Positions 1 through 6,063 of a DNA stretch of 6,486 nt are shown here, piece after piece. Position 1 is the first letter of the stretch; every line of letters begins with the position of its first letter. The stretch comes from an uncultured Eubacterium sp. Lineage in GTDB: Bacteria; Bacillota; Clostridia; Lachnospirales; Lachnospiraceae. A program made the position numbers and the translations under genes. The stretch lies in NCBI GenBank assembly GCA_910586045.1, contig CAJUIH010000139.1, forward strand, positions 1 through 6,486, in the 5' to 3' direction. Below the pieces are notes generated by a model. It saw only the letters and a program-made list of their open reading frames with translations, was not told the DNA's origin and ran no database searches.

Positions 1-1
1 T

Positions 2-1519
2 ATTTTAATTATATCCAGTTTATGGATTGCATTTGGAGAAGTAGATCTTAGAATTGCGGAAACCCTGCGGGTAGCTGTTGAGGGCTATAATGGAAATACC
101 TCTTATCTCAGGGATAATGGGGAAGAAATTGATCTGACTGTATTCAAAGGGGATACAAGAATTGAAAGCTCGATTGCGGGTGCGGTTGGTACAAAAGCGG
201 ATGCGGATGTGATCGATGTCGTCCTCAACCAAAAAGAATCTTTTTTTACTTCTGATATCACAATTAACGGAACCGCGTACTATGGCTATTATAAGCCGAC
301 TGAGCAAGGTATGTTGTTTTCCGGAAAACCCAAAGACCATATACAGGAATTTAAAAAAATTATCGTCCTGTTCCTACTTGGTGTCGGGGCAGCAGCTTAT
401 GTGATCTGTTCGGCAATATCCATACTTTTATCGAACTCTATTTCAAAACGGATCCGGTCGGCTTCCCATCGCATTGAAGTGCTCGCAGGCGGGGATCTCA
501 GCGGGGAAATTCCAAAGCCAAAGCCCGGCCATAAAGATGAGGTGGATGTCATTGCGGATGCGGTTTCTATTCTTCATACAGATCTTAAAAAAATTGTTTC
601 ATCTATCAGTGAACAGACGACGCAATTGAATGCGAGCAATAACGAGTTCTCTGACAAATTTTCAAATATTGCCAACCATGTAGGAACGATCAATGTTTCC
701 GTAGAAGGCATTGCGGCCGGAAGCAGCTCCCAGGCGCAGGAAACGTCTGCCGCGCGCGAACAGGTGGCAAATATGACTGATGTAATCGAACAAAATTCTG
801 AAAACAGCACAAGCCTTGCGCATGCAGTAACTAAAATGAACGAACTGGCGGACCAGGCCAATGCTACATTAGCGGATCTGATTTCTATGAACGAAAATAC
901 ATCGGCAAATATTATCACTGTTTCCGAACAAACCGAGGCTACCAACGTCTCTGCTGAAAAAATCAAGTCTGCCATTCAGATGATTCAAAATATCGCGGAA
1001 CAAACGAATCTGCTGTCATTAAACGCATCGATCGAAGCCGCCCGCGCAGGAGACGCCGGACGCGGATTCGCGGTTGTCGCTGAGGAAATCCGCCAACTGG
1101 CAGAAAGTTCGTCCGGCAGCGCCCAAGAAATCGAACATATTATTTATGAACTATTGGAAAATTCCGGTATCAGCGTCCAGAAGATGGAAGAAGTGCGCAC
1201 GCATTCTGACCAGCAAAAACAGATGTTAAACCAGACCAAAATTGCATTTCATGATCTAAAAATTGAAATGGATTCCGTCTATGCTGTTTCAAACAATATT
1301 TATGAACAGACCAAACGGCTGACCAAACAAAAAGATACGATAAACAGCGTAGTAGACCAATTGGCCTCCATATCCGAACAAAATGCATCTTCCACGCAGG
1401 TTACCAGCGCCAATATGCAGACCCTGTCGCAGACAATCGAGGACTGCCGCCAGGAAACCGCCGTACTGGCTGATTTAAGTGATCATCTGCAGCAGCAGAC
1501 ACGCCATTTTAAACTTTAA
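2..1519 (+). CDS. Methyl-accepting chemotaxis protein, single-Cache type, 5' partial
   Basis: The frame is open from base 2, so the 505 visible residues lack only the true start and probably most of the first membrane segment. Visible residues about 14-107 resemble an extracytoplasmic single-Cache (sCache_3-like) sensor domain, with IDLTVFKGDTRIESSI and a YYGYYKPTEQGMLFSGKP-like end. A membrane segment follows at about 120-144 (IIVLFLLGVGAAAYVICSAI), then a HAMP linker at about 145-199 and a long helical signalling hairpin. The conserved tip that contacts CheA/CheW is at about 331-368 (EQTNLLSLNASIEAARAG, GRGFAVVAEEIRQLAE). No C-terminal CheR/CheB-docking pentapeptide is seen; the protein ends HFKL. 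A GTG at 209 would begin inside the Cache domain and is not the start. The ligand cannot be read from sequence; related Cache domains bind small organic molecules. The family call is secure. Confidence 0.94.
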   Translation: MLIISSLWIAFGEVDLRIAETLRVAVEGYNGNTSYLRDNGEEIDLTVFKGDTRIESSIAGAVGTKADADVIDVVLNQKESFFTSDITINGTAYYGYYKPTEQGMLFSGKPKDHIQEFKKIIVLFLLGVGAAAYVICSAISILLSNSISKRIRSASHRIEVLAGGDLSGEIPKPKPGHKDEVDVIADAVSILHTDLKKIVSSISEQTTQLNASNNEFSDKFSNIANHVGTINVSVEGIAAGSSSQAQETSAAREQVANMTDVIEQNSENSTSLAHAVTKMNELADQANATLADLISMNENTSANIITVSEQTEATNVSAEKIKSAIQMIQNIAEQTNLLSLNASIEAARAGDAGRGFAVVAEEIRQLAESSSGSAQEIEHIIYELLENSGISVQKMEEVRTHSDQQKQMLNQTKIAFHDLKIEMDSVYAVSNNIYEQTKRLTKQKDTINSVVDQLASISEQNASSTQVTSANMQTLSQTIEDCRQETAVLADLSDHLQQQTRHFKL

Positions 1520-1543
1520 TTCTCCCAATATAACTTAAAAACG

Positions 1544-1671
1544 GTTCCGAAACAATGTCATTACTTTAAGCTTTTCATAGTGGAAATTCCATTATGCCAA
1601 ACTTTATAAACCAAGCCTTTTTGATACGGATTATAAGCTGCACGGTTTAAGTGAATGGCATTGTTCGGAAC
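1544..1671. repeat. Long imperfect inverted repeat downstream of the MCP gene
   Basis: The left arm 1544-1571 begins GTTCCGAAACAATGTCATT. The right arm 1644-1671, read in reverse complement, begins GTTCCGAACAATGCCATT. The arms agree at roughly 22 of 28 positions with one bulged A. Between them is a smaller near-palindrome at about 1576-1596 (CATAGTGGAA/ATTCCATTATG). The outer stem starts 25 bp after the MCP stop, but no run of T follows, so a standard terminator is doubtful. It could be a transcript-end structure of another kind or a decayed miniature element. Confidence 0.55.
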
Positions 1672-1710
1672 TGACTTTTCAACAGCGCGCAGGATTTTTC
1701 TTCGGGAGGG
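1667..1710 (-). repeat. Possible degenerate arm of the E-family hairpin element
   Basis: The segment starts GGAACTG, as the ends of E1 and E3 do, and carries GGATTTTTCTTCGGGAG at 1692-1708. The reverse-complement arm of E1 has GGATTTTTCTTCGAGAG. The distance between the two motifs is about 10 bp shorter than in the full elements, and no matching second arm is visible. The match is short, so this may be chance or a fragment left by deletion. Confidence 0.3.
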
Positions 1711-1740
1711 GTCGTCTTCTAAGAACCGCCGCATCGTCTT

Positions 1741-2352
1741 TTACGCAGATACAAGCACATCTTTGATCCGCACCCCCTGCGACAACAGCCGGATCAGCAG
1801 TTCCGCGGCCAGATCATAGTAATAAAACAGTTTTGTTTTCTGCGCTTGATTTTCATATACTTTCCAATATCCCGCATACAGAAAATATTTTCCGTTATTT
1901 TGAATAAACCCCTGCACGTCTGCTGGCGGATACCCCAAAAAGATTCCCATTTCATGCGGAAAGTCCCTTGTTCCATTCCTATATGCCCGATAACGGGACG
2001 CAAACTGATGCAGCAGCCCCTCGAATGAAAAATCCTTATATCCCGCATTCCGCAGCAGGTGCACGACTTGTGCATCCTGCAGATAATTTCGCAGAAATGA
2101 TATCCTGTACAGCAGCAAAACCGTTTTGTACATTTCCTTTTCCGCCGTCCGCTGTTTTCCTGTATACAACAGAAAACTTTCCATTTTCGTATTCCACAAA
2201 AGCCGCTGTACACAAACTGTCTGGCTTTCTGGTACAATCAGCAGATTGGATGTCTTTAGCCCCATAATCATGGGAGCGCAATGCAATGCGATCTGTGTTT
2301 CCACAGACGCGGTATCCATCGTAGTAATCCGTTCCAGCGTTTCCTGGGTCAT
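1741..2352 (-). CDS. DUF3793 family protein
   Basis: This 203-residue protein matches the DUF3793 family seen in Clostridia by its conserved blocks: an N-terminal IALHCAPMIMGLKTSNLL at about 21-38, a central LLLYR at 79-83, FPHEMGIFLGYP at 131-142, and GYWKVY at 161-166 followed by a helical tail. The molecular function is unknown. There is no signal peptide or membrane segment, so it is probably cytoplasmic. The start at 2352 is chosen because AGGAGG lies 10 bases upstream; the longer frame to 2388 would place that Shine-Dalgarno inside the coding sequence. H24 and C25 in the first block could bind metal or a thiol cofactor, but that is only a guess. Hairpin element E1 ends 77 bp upstream, and no sharp promoter is visible between them. 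The gene points the same way as the metal operon but is 479 bp away, so it is probably not co-transcribed. Confidence 0.86.
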   Translation of the reverse strand: MTQETLERITTMDTASVETQIALHCAPMIMGLKTSNLLIVPESQTVCVQRLLWNTKMESFLLYTGKQRTAEKEMYKTVLLLYRISFLRNYLQDAQVVHLLRNAGYKDFSFEGLLHQFASRYRAYRNGTRDFPHEMGIFLGYPPADVQGFIQNNGKYFLYAGYWKVYENQAQKTKLFYYYDLAAELLIRLLSQGVRIKDVLVSA

Positions 2353-2362
2353 ATCCTGCTTT

Positions 2363-2368
2363 CCTCCT
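2363..2368 (-). promoter_or_regulatory. Ribosome binding site of the DUF3793 gene
   Basis: A perfect AGGAGG on the minus strand, 10 bases before the ATG at 2352. It decides against the upstream in-frame ATG at 2388, which has no comparable site. Confidence 0.8.
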
Positions 2369-2429
2369 GGGCGTCTATTAAATTGCATGTCTGCATGCTT
2401 TGCGTTATCTTAGCAACTGCCAGATTTTA

Positions 2430-2586
2430 GGAACTGTGAAGAAATAATCGAACAAACTTACTTGTCTTTTTCTCCGATAGCACCAGGCAAAAATCAGTTA
2501 CATAGCCCACTATGCGCCTGTTTTTTGCCTGGCACTCTCGAAGAAAAATCCGACGTAACTTTATCAGATTATTCCTTTACAATTCC
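2430..2586. repeat. Hairpin element E1 (MITE-like palindrome, 157 bp)
   Basis: The element is one long imperfect palindrome. Its outer 20 bp are GGAACTGTGAAGAAATAATC on the left and, in reverse complement, GGAATTGTAAAGGAATAATC on the right (16 of 20 identical). Pairing continues inward through CACCAGGCAAAAATCAG against TGCCAGGCAAAAAACAG to a terminal loop at CATAG-CCCA-CTATG (2501-2514). The core at 2461-2483 (ending TTTTTCTCCGATAGCAC) is identical over 23 bp to E3 and matches E2 at 19 of 23. It has no open frame worth calling. It looks like a non-autonomous mobile or BIME-like element between the metal operon and the DUF3793 gene. No clear target-site duplication is seen. Confidence 0.8.
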
Positions 2587-2831
2587 TTACTGACAGCTCC
2601 TTATCAGTATGCGCCAATGGGAGGATTTCATTACAAAAGATTTTATTTCAATATAAACAGCGTAAAATTTCAGCACAATATCATTTGTTTCTGGCCCGCC
2701 GTTTATCGGGTTTATTGTGCAGTATTCAATCACCGAATATATATATTTCAGATAAAGAATTACCCACTATTGTTTCTGTTTTCCCGAAATAGAAAACACG
2801 AATTGCCATTCCATTTTGAATCCGGAATTTT
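2587..2831. other. Intergenic stretch downstream of the metal operon
   Basis: No gene is supported here. Two weak secondary structures are visible. One has GCACAATA (2673-2680) opposite TATTGTGC (2713-2720), enclosing a small CCCG/CGGG stem. The other has AATAGAAAA (2788-2796) opposite TTTTCTATT (2828-2836), which overlaps the stop codon of the ATPase gene and contains an inner ATTCC/GGAAT pairing. The second sits where a terminator of the operon would be expected, but it is A/T-rich, wide-looped and lacks a clean U-tract, so I do not call it a terminator. Confidence 0.4.
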
Positions 2832-4721
2832 CTATTGCAATCCGGAAATATTTCTGCTGATTTTAAGCGTGCGCATCGAATTTAGAATCGCCAGTACCGA
2901 TACGCCGACATCGGCAAAAACCGCTTCCCACATATTGGCCGCGCCAAATGCTCCCATAAGCAGCACAAGCGCTTTGACGCCAAGTGCAAATACAATATTT
3001 TGTTTCACAATACGCAGTGTTTTCCTTGAAATATGCACGATCGCGGCAATTTTTTGAATATCATCGTCCATCAGTACAATATCCGCCGCTTCAATCGCCG
3101 CATCGGAACCCATACTGCCCATCGCAATCCCAAGGTCGGCGCGGGTCAGTACCGGAGCGTCGTTAATACCGTCGCCTACAAACGCAAGGCGTTCGTTCGC
3201 ATTTTTCTTTTTCAGCAGTTCTTCGACACAGGCCACCTTGTCTGCCGGAAGAAGCTGTGCGTGAACTTCATCGATGCCAAGCTCCTGCGCGGTATGTTCG
3301 GCGGCTTCCCTGCGGTCTCCGGTCAGCATCACGCATTTTTTCATGCCCGCCCGTTTCATATCCCGCAGCGCTTTTTTTGCCCCTTCTTTGATCTGGTCGG
3401 AAATCACTACCGCACCGAGGAAACGGCCGTCCATAGCCGCATAAATGACGGTTCCAAAACTGGTGCACGGCGTAAATGCTATCCCGTTTTCCCGCATCAG
3501 TTTTTCATTTCCAAGCAGTGTTTCCCTGCCATCTATCCGTACACGGATCCCATATCCGGCTATTTCTTCCGCTTCTGCCACCCGTTCTGTATGGATTGCT
3601 TTGCCATACGCTTCCCGAATCGAAACGGCGATCGGATGATTGGAATAACACTCGCCAAACGCCGCGGTTTCCAACAGCGCTTCTTTTGCAACTCCCTGCT
3701 GCGGCAGGACTTCAGTTACTTTAAATTCTCCTTTGGTCAGCGTCCCTGTTTTATCAAATACAATGGTTGTCGTCTGTGCCGCCGCCTCAAGGTAATTGCT
3801 TCCTTTGACCAGCACACCCATGCGGGACGCCGCGCCTATCCCTCCGAAAAATCCAAGCGGCACGGAAATGACCAGGGCGCATGGACAGGAAATAACAAGA
3901 AAGATACAGGCCCGCTGCATCCATTCGCTCCAACCGCCTCCTAAAATAAGCGGCGGCAAAATAGCGAGTATGGCTGCGCTAATCGTAACAACCGGCGTAT
4001 AATACTTTGCAAAGCGGGTAATAAAGTTTTCCACTTTTGCTTTCTTGCTGGACGCGTTTTCCACAAGTTCCAAAATCTTTGCCACTGTGGAATCGTCAAA
4101 TTCTTTTGTCACACGTACCCGCAGTGTTCCGCTGCCGTTAATGCAGCCGCTTATGATTTCATCCCCGGCCGCTGCCCTGCGCGGGACTGATTCTCCGGTT
4201 AATGCCGCTGTATCAATCAAGGATTCCCCTTCGACTACAACCCCGTCCAGCGGAATCCGCTCCCCCGGCTTTACTACAATTATGCTGCCTGTTTCGACAT
4301 CATCCGGATCGACCCGCACAAGCTGCCCGTCTGTTTCGACATTTGCATATTCCGGACAAATATCCATCAGATCCACAATCGACTGTCTGGATTTGCCTAC
4401 CGCATAGCTTTGGAACAGCTCGCCCACCTGATAAAAGAGCATCACCGCTACCGCTTCCGAATATTCCGCCACACCGAACGCGCCCCAGGTCGCAATCATC
4501 ATTAGAAAATTCTCGTCAAATACCTGGCCGCGGCTGATATTGCGAAATGCCTTGCACATAATATCATAACCGATGATCAAATACGGAACCAGATAAATGA
4601 CAAACCGGATTACGCTGGAAAAAGCAACGAGCATTCCCCTATGTTCCAGCACCATCAATACCGCAAATAACAAAAAAGAAACGAGAATCCGGTAAAGCAT
4701 GTTTTTTTGCTTTTTCGTCAT
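2832..4721 (-). CDS. cadA: P1B-2 type heavy-metal (Zn/Cd/Pb) efflux ATPase
   Basis: This 629-residue membrane protein is predicted to pump divalent soft metal ions out of the cytoplasm using ATP. Two N-terminal hydrophobic helices (about 9-27, 36-55) precede two more. The actuator domain has TGES at 175-178, and the ion-binding helix has CPC at 279-281. The phosphorylated Asp is D323 in DKTGTLT; the nucleotide-binding HP motif is H362-P363; TGD is at 467-469 and GDGIND at 516-521. K583 and D604 in the last two helices lie 21 apart, like the Lys/Asp pair of ZntA (K693/D714), which points to Zn/Cd/Pb rather than Cu. There is no N-terminal HMA domain; a separate HMA gene lies 48 bp upstream. The start at 4721 has AGGAGG 8 bases before it; the in-frame ATG at 4757 has no such site. 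The gene is last in the cadC-hma-cadA operon. The exact metal is inferred, not shown. Confidence 0.95.
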   Translation of the reverse strand: MTKKQKNMLYRILVSFLLFAVLMVLEHRGMLVAFSSVIRFVIYLVPYLIIGYDIMCKAFRNISRGQVFDENFLMMIATWGAFGVAEYSEAVAVMLFYQVGELFQSYAVGKSRQSIVDLMDICPEYANVETDGQLVRVDPDDVETGSIIVVKPGERIPLDGVVVEGESLIDTAALTGESVPRRAAAGDEIISGCINGSGTLRVRVTKEFDDSTVAKILELVENASSKKAKVENFITRFAKYYTPVVTISAAILAILPPLILGGGWSEWMQRACIFLVISCPCALVISVPLGFFGGIGAASRMGVLVKGSNYLEAAAQTTTIVFDKTGTLTKGEFKVTEVLPQQGVAKEALLETAAFGECYSNHPIAVSIREAYGKAIHTERVAEAEEIAGYGIRVRIDGRETLLGNEKLMRENGIAFTPCTSFGTVIYAAMDGRFLGAVVISDQIKEGAKKALRDMKRAGMKKCVMLTGDRREAAEHTAQELGIDEVHAQLLPADKVACVEELLKKKNANERLAFVGDGINDAPVLTRADLGIAMGSMGSDAAIEAADIVLMDDDIQKIAAIVHISRKTLRIVKQNIVFALGVKALVLLMGAFGAANMWEAVFADVGVSVLAILNSMRTLKISRNISGLQ

Positions 4722-4729
4722 TTTATTTT

Positions 4730-4735
4730 CCTCCT
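4730..4735 (-). promoter_or_regulatory. Ribosome binding site of the ATPase gene
   Basis: AGGAGG on the minus strand, 8 bases before the ATG at 4721. It excludes the 12-codon longer reading that starts at 4757. Confidence 0.8.
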
Positions 4736-4769
4736 GCCTGTGACGGCACTCGATCAAATCCTTGAATCA

Positions 4770-4994
4770 CTACATCAATATCTTGCAGTCCGGCTCTACT
4801 TTTGCACAGACTTGCGCGACTTTTTTCATAATTTCCTCAAACTGCGCCTCCTCCGCGTCGATCATCATCTTTTGTGTCATAAAACTCACGGACGCATCAT
4901 GCACACCCGCTATTTTTTTAATCGCATCCTCCATTTTTGCCGCGCAGTTCGCACAATCCAAATCCTGCAGTTTAAATTTCTTTTTCATAGTCAT
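4770..4994 (-). CDS. Free-standing heavy-metal-associated (HMA) domain protein
   Basis: A 74-residue protein made of a single HMA (ferredoxin-like) fold. The metal loop reads LDCANCAAK, with C14 and C17 as the expected ligands and the preceding Asp typical of Zn/Cd-type HMA domains of ZntA/CadA pumps. Two further cysteines, C63 and C70, lie near the C-terminus. It is probably a cytoplasmic metal carrier or a detached N-terminal domain of the pump encoded 48 bp downstream. Three starts are possible. The ATG at 5000 is too close to the purine-rich AAAGGA, the one at 4994 has a spacing of about 5, and the one at 4988 about 11. I chose 4994; 4988 is also plausible. It lies 30 bp after the repressor gene, in the same operon. 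The domain call is firm; delivery to the pump is inference. Confidence 0.9.
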   Translation of the reverse strand: MTMKKKFKLQDLDCANCAAKMEDAIKKIAGVHDASVSFMTQKMMIDAEEAQFEEIMKKVAQVCAKVEPDCKILM

Positions 4995-5024
4995 TCCCAT
5001 CCTTTCTTACTTGCATCCTTTTCC

Positions 5025-5384
5025 TTATTCTTCAATATGTTCGCGCCCCTGGCCAATGATCGTGCGTACATGGCCGTCTGCCAGTGAATAAAAAACGGAT
5101 TTACCTTCCCGTCTGCTTTTGACAAGTTTTGACTGTTTCAAAATCTTTAGCTGATGTGATATCGCAGACTGCGTCATATGCAGTGCTTCGGCCAGATCGC
5201 AAACGCACACTTCCGCTTCAAACAGCACATACAAAATACGGATCCTGGTAGAATCGCCAAATACTTTAAACAGTTCCGCTAAGTCATATAAGACTTCTTC
5301 CGGCGGCATCTGCTCATTTACTGTTTTTAACAGTTCTTCGTGTATTTCTGTTGTTTCACAGTATTCCAGTTCTTTATTCTGCAA
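5025..5384 (-). CDS. cadC: ArsR/SmtB family metal-sensing repressor, CadC type
   Basis: A 119-residue winged-helix dimeric repressor that should release operator DNA on binding Cd/Pb/Zn. Counting from the TTG start, the alpha3 motif EVCVCDLAEAL gives C60 and C62, and C9 lies in the N-terminal arm. D103, H105, H116 and E119 form the alpha5 set. Each is exactly two residues beyond the CadC positions C7, C58, C60, D101, H103, H114 and E117, so both the alpha3N and alpha5 sites appear intact; the CadC C11 position is Glu here. The recognition helix is TQSAISHQLKILKQSKLV. The start is TTG at 5384 because AAAGGAGGG lies 8 bases upstream and the length then fits CadC (122 residues). The in-frame ATG at 5468 has no Shine-Dalgarno and falls in the operator. 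It is the first gene of the efflux operon and probably autoregulated. Confidence 0.93.
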   Translation of the reverse strand: MQNKELEYCETTEIHEELLKTVNEQMPPEEVLYDLAELFKVFGDSTRIRILYVLFEAEVCVCDLAEALHMTQSAISHQLKILKQSKLVKSRREGKSVFYSLADGHVRTIIGQGREHIEE

Positions 5385-5391
5385 ATGTAAT

Positions 5392-5400
5392 CCCTCCTTT
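5392..5400 (-). promoter_or_regulatory. Ribosome binding site that fixes the TTG start of cadC
   Basis: AAAGGAGGG on the minus strand, with GGAGG 8 bases before the TTG at 5384. It is the strongest Shine-Dalgarno in the operon and sits in front of a rare start codon. It rules out the 28-codon longer reading beginning at 5468. Confidence 0.85.
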
Positions 5401-5465
5401 CCTGCCTGTAATGGTTTGTCTAATAACCGCAAGTACGCCATTTGTATCCTTGATTTTCTTTCAAA

Positions 5466-5498
5466 CATATGAGCAATTGTTCATATGAATATCATATG
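5466..5498. promoter_or_regulatory. Likely ArsR/CadC operator: two overlapping CATATGA palindromes
   Basis: The first palindrome, 5466-5487, is 22 bp with a single mismatched pair (CATATGAGCAA/TTGTTCATATG). With two flanking bases on each side it fits the 12-2-12 layout of SmtB/ArsR-family sites. The second, 5482-5498, is a perfect CATATGA-ATA-TCATATG that reuses the inner half-site and covers the -10 box at 5491-5496. Together they span the -10 and the expected transcription start at about 5484, which fits repression by blocking RNA polymerase. Binding by the adjacent repressor is inferred from position and family. Confidence 0.82.
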
Positions 5499-5519
5499 CC
5501 TACTTGGGGAATCTGTCAA
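5491..5519 (-). promoter_or_regulatory. Sigma-A type promoter of the cadC-hma-cadA operon
   Basis: On the minus strand TTGACA (5514-5519), a 17-base spacer and TATGAT (5491-5496) make a near-consensus housekeeping promoter. The start point should fall near 5484, giving a leader of about 100 bases before the TTG start. A strong promoter under a strong operator is usual for inducible metal efflux. Confidence 0.88.
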
Positions 5520-5550
5520 GCGTTTCTTTTATTTTTTCTTGGCAAAGGTT

Positions 5551-5626
5551 GTAACCGTTCAAATAATGTGGTACATTTTGACTGGCCGGACGCTGGGAGA
5601 GACGGTTTGCCCGGCCTGCTGGCGGC
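5551..5626 (+). repeat. Repeat R, copy A
   Basis: A 76-bp unit starting GTAACCGTTCAAATAATG and ending TGCTGGCGGC. It is 73 of 76 identical to copy B, 145 bp downstream in the same orientation. The similarity to the inverted copy C runs on past the end (TTTGGAA). Its right half is clearly G+C-richer than the surroundings. One frame reads like protein (VVHFDWPDAG, GLPGLLAALE) but stops soon after the repeat. Confidence 0.8.
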
Positions 5627-5659
5627 TTTGGAAAAATAGATAGAAAGTCTATACTTTTG

Positions 5660-5668
5660 TGGTATAAT
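5660..5668 (+). promoter_or_regulatory. Promoter-like extended -10 between repeat R copies
   Basis: TGG-TATAAT is a perfect extended -10, with no good -35 at 16-18 bases upstream. An ATG at 5684 could begin a 52-codon frame (to 5842), but most of that frame is repeat sequence and it lacks a good ribosome binding site. If active, it would transcribe into R copy B and the E2 hairpin. Confidence 0.35.
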
Positions 5669-5695
5669 AGAGATCATAAAAAAATGAGACAAAAA

Positions 5696-5771
5696 GTAAC
5701 CGTTCAGATAAGGTGGTACATTTTGACTGGCCGGACGCTGGGAGAGACGGTTTGCCCGGCTTGCTGGCGGC
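5696..5771 (+). repeat. Repeat R, copy B
   Basis: Direct repeat of copy A (three mismatches in 76 bp). Its last 35 bp, 5737-5771, are identical to the inverted copy C at 6100-6134. Beyond 5771 it resembles copy C only patchily, sharing the AGAATG...GCATTCTGC hairpin motif up to E2. The protein-like frame (WPDAGRDGLPGLLAAL) again ends in a stop soon after. Confidence 0.8.
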
Positions 5772-5838
5772 CCTCCAGAATGCCAAGAAACCCTAAGCAT
5801 TCTGCAATTTACGTAACGGCCTGCCCCGGTCGCGGTGC

Positions 5839-6003
5839 CTAGTACACCATAAAATAAATAACTAGTCATCTTGCTTGTCTAAATCTCCGAGAGCACATGT
5901 CAAAAATCCTCAATGTACCCCGGTACACCTCCGGTTTTTGACATGTACTCTCGAAGATTTATCCGGCGCAATATAACCAGTTATTTATTTTACGGTGTAC
6001 TAG
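5839..6003. repeat. Hairpin element E2 (MITE-like palindrome, 165 bp)
   Basis: A long end-to-end palindrome centred near 5921. The outer 27 bp pair at 25 positions (CTAGTACACC on one side, GGTGTACTAG on the other, continuing into AAAATAAATAACT). The inner part pairs through CATGTCAAAAA/TTTTTGACATG to a TGTACC-CC-GGTACA tip. The core at 5874-5896 matches E1 and E3 at 19 of 23 bases, but the outer ends differ from theirs. CTAG at both ends could be part of the element or a target duplication; being self-complementary it cannot be told apart. It is non-coding and flanked by inverted R copies B and C. Confidence 0.82.
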
Positions 6004-6063
6004 TCCGCCCTGGCTGACGCCAATGGCTAAAGGCGCCGCTTGGCTTCGCCCCTCAGGTAACCG

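Noticed and set aside
209..1519. MCP starting at GTG 209
   Set aside because: The frame is open to the window edge and the upstream 69 codons complete the Cache domain, so the gene is simply truncated by the window.
2788..2836. Rho-independent terminator for the metal operon
   Set aside because: The 9-bp A/T stem has a wide loop and no clear U-tract, and it overlaps the stop codon; too weak to call.
2512..3057. Plus-strand frame of 181 codons
   Set aside because: It runs antisense through the 3' end of the ATPase gene and across part of E1; composition and lack of a start signal mark it as a shadow.
3033..3944. Long plus-strand frame of 303 codons inside the ATPase gene
   Set aside because: It is the antisense of a fully conserved P-type ATPase carrying all catalytic motifs and has no family resemblance of its own.
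5025..5468. Longer cadC product of 147 residues from ATG 5468
   Set aside because: That start lies in the operator without a ribosome binding site; the TTG at 5384 has a strong one and gives the usual CadC length.
5657..5842. Plus-strand open frame of 61 codons over R copy B
   Set aside because: It consists mostly of repeat sequence, uses a different frame from the protein-like reading of R, and has no good ribosome binding site.
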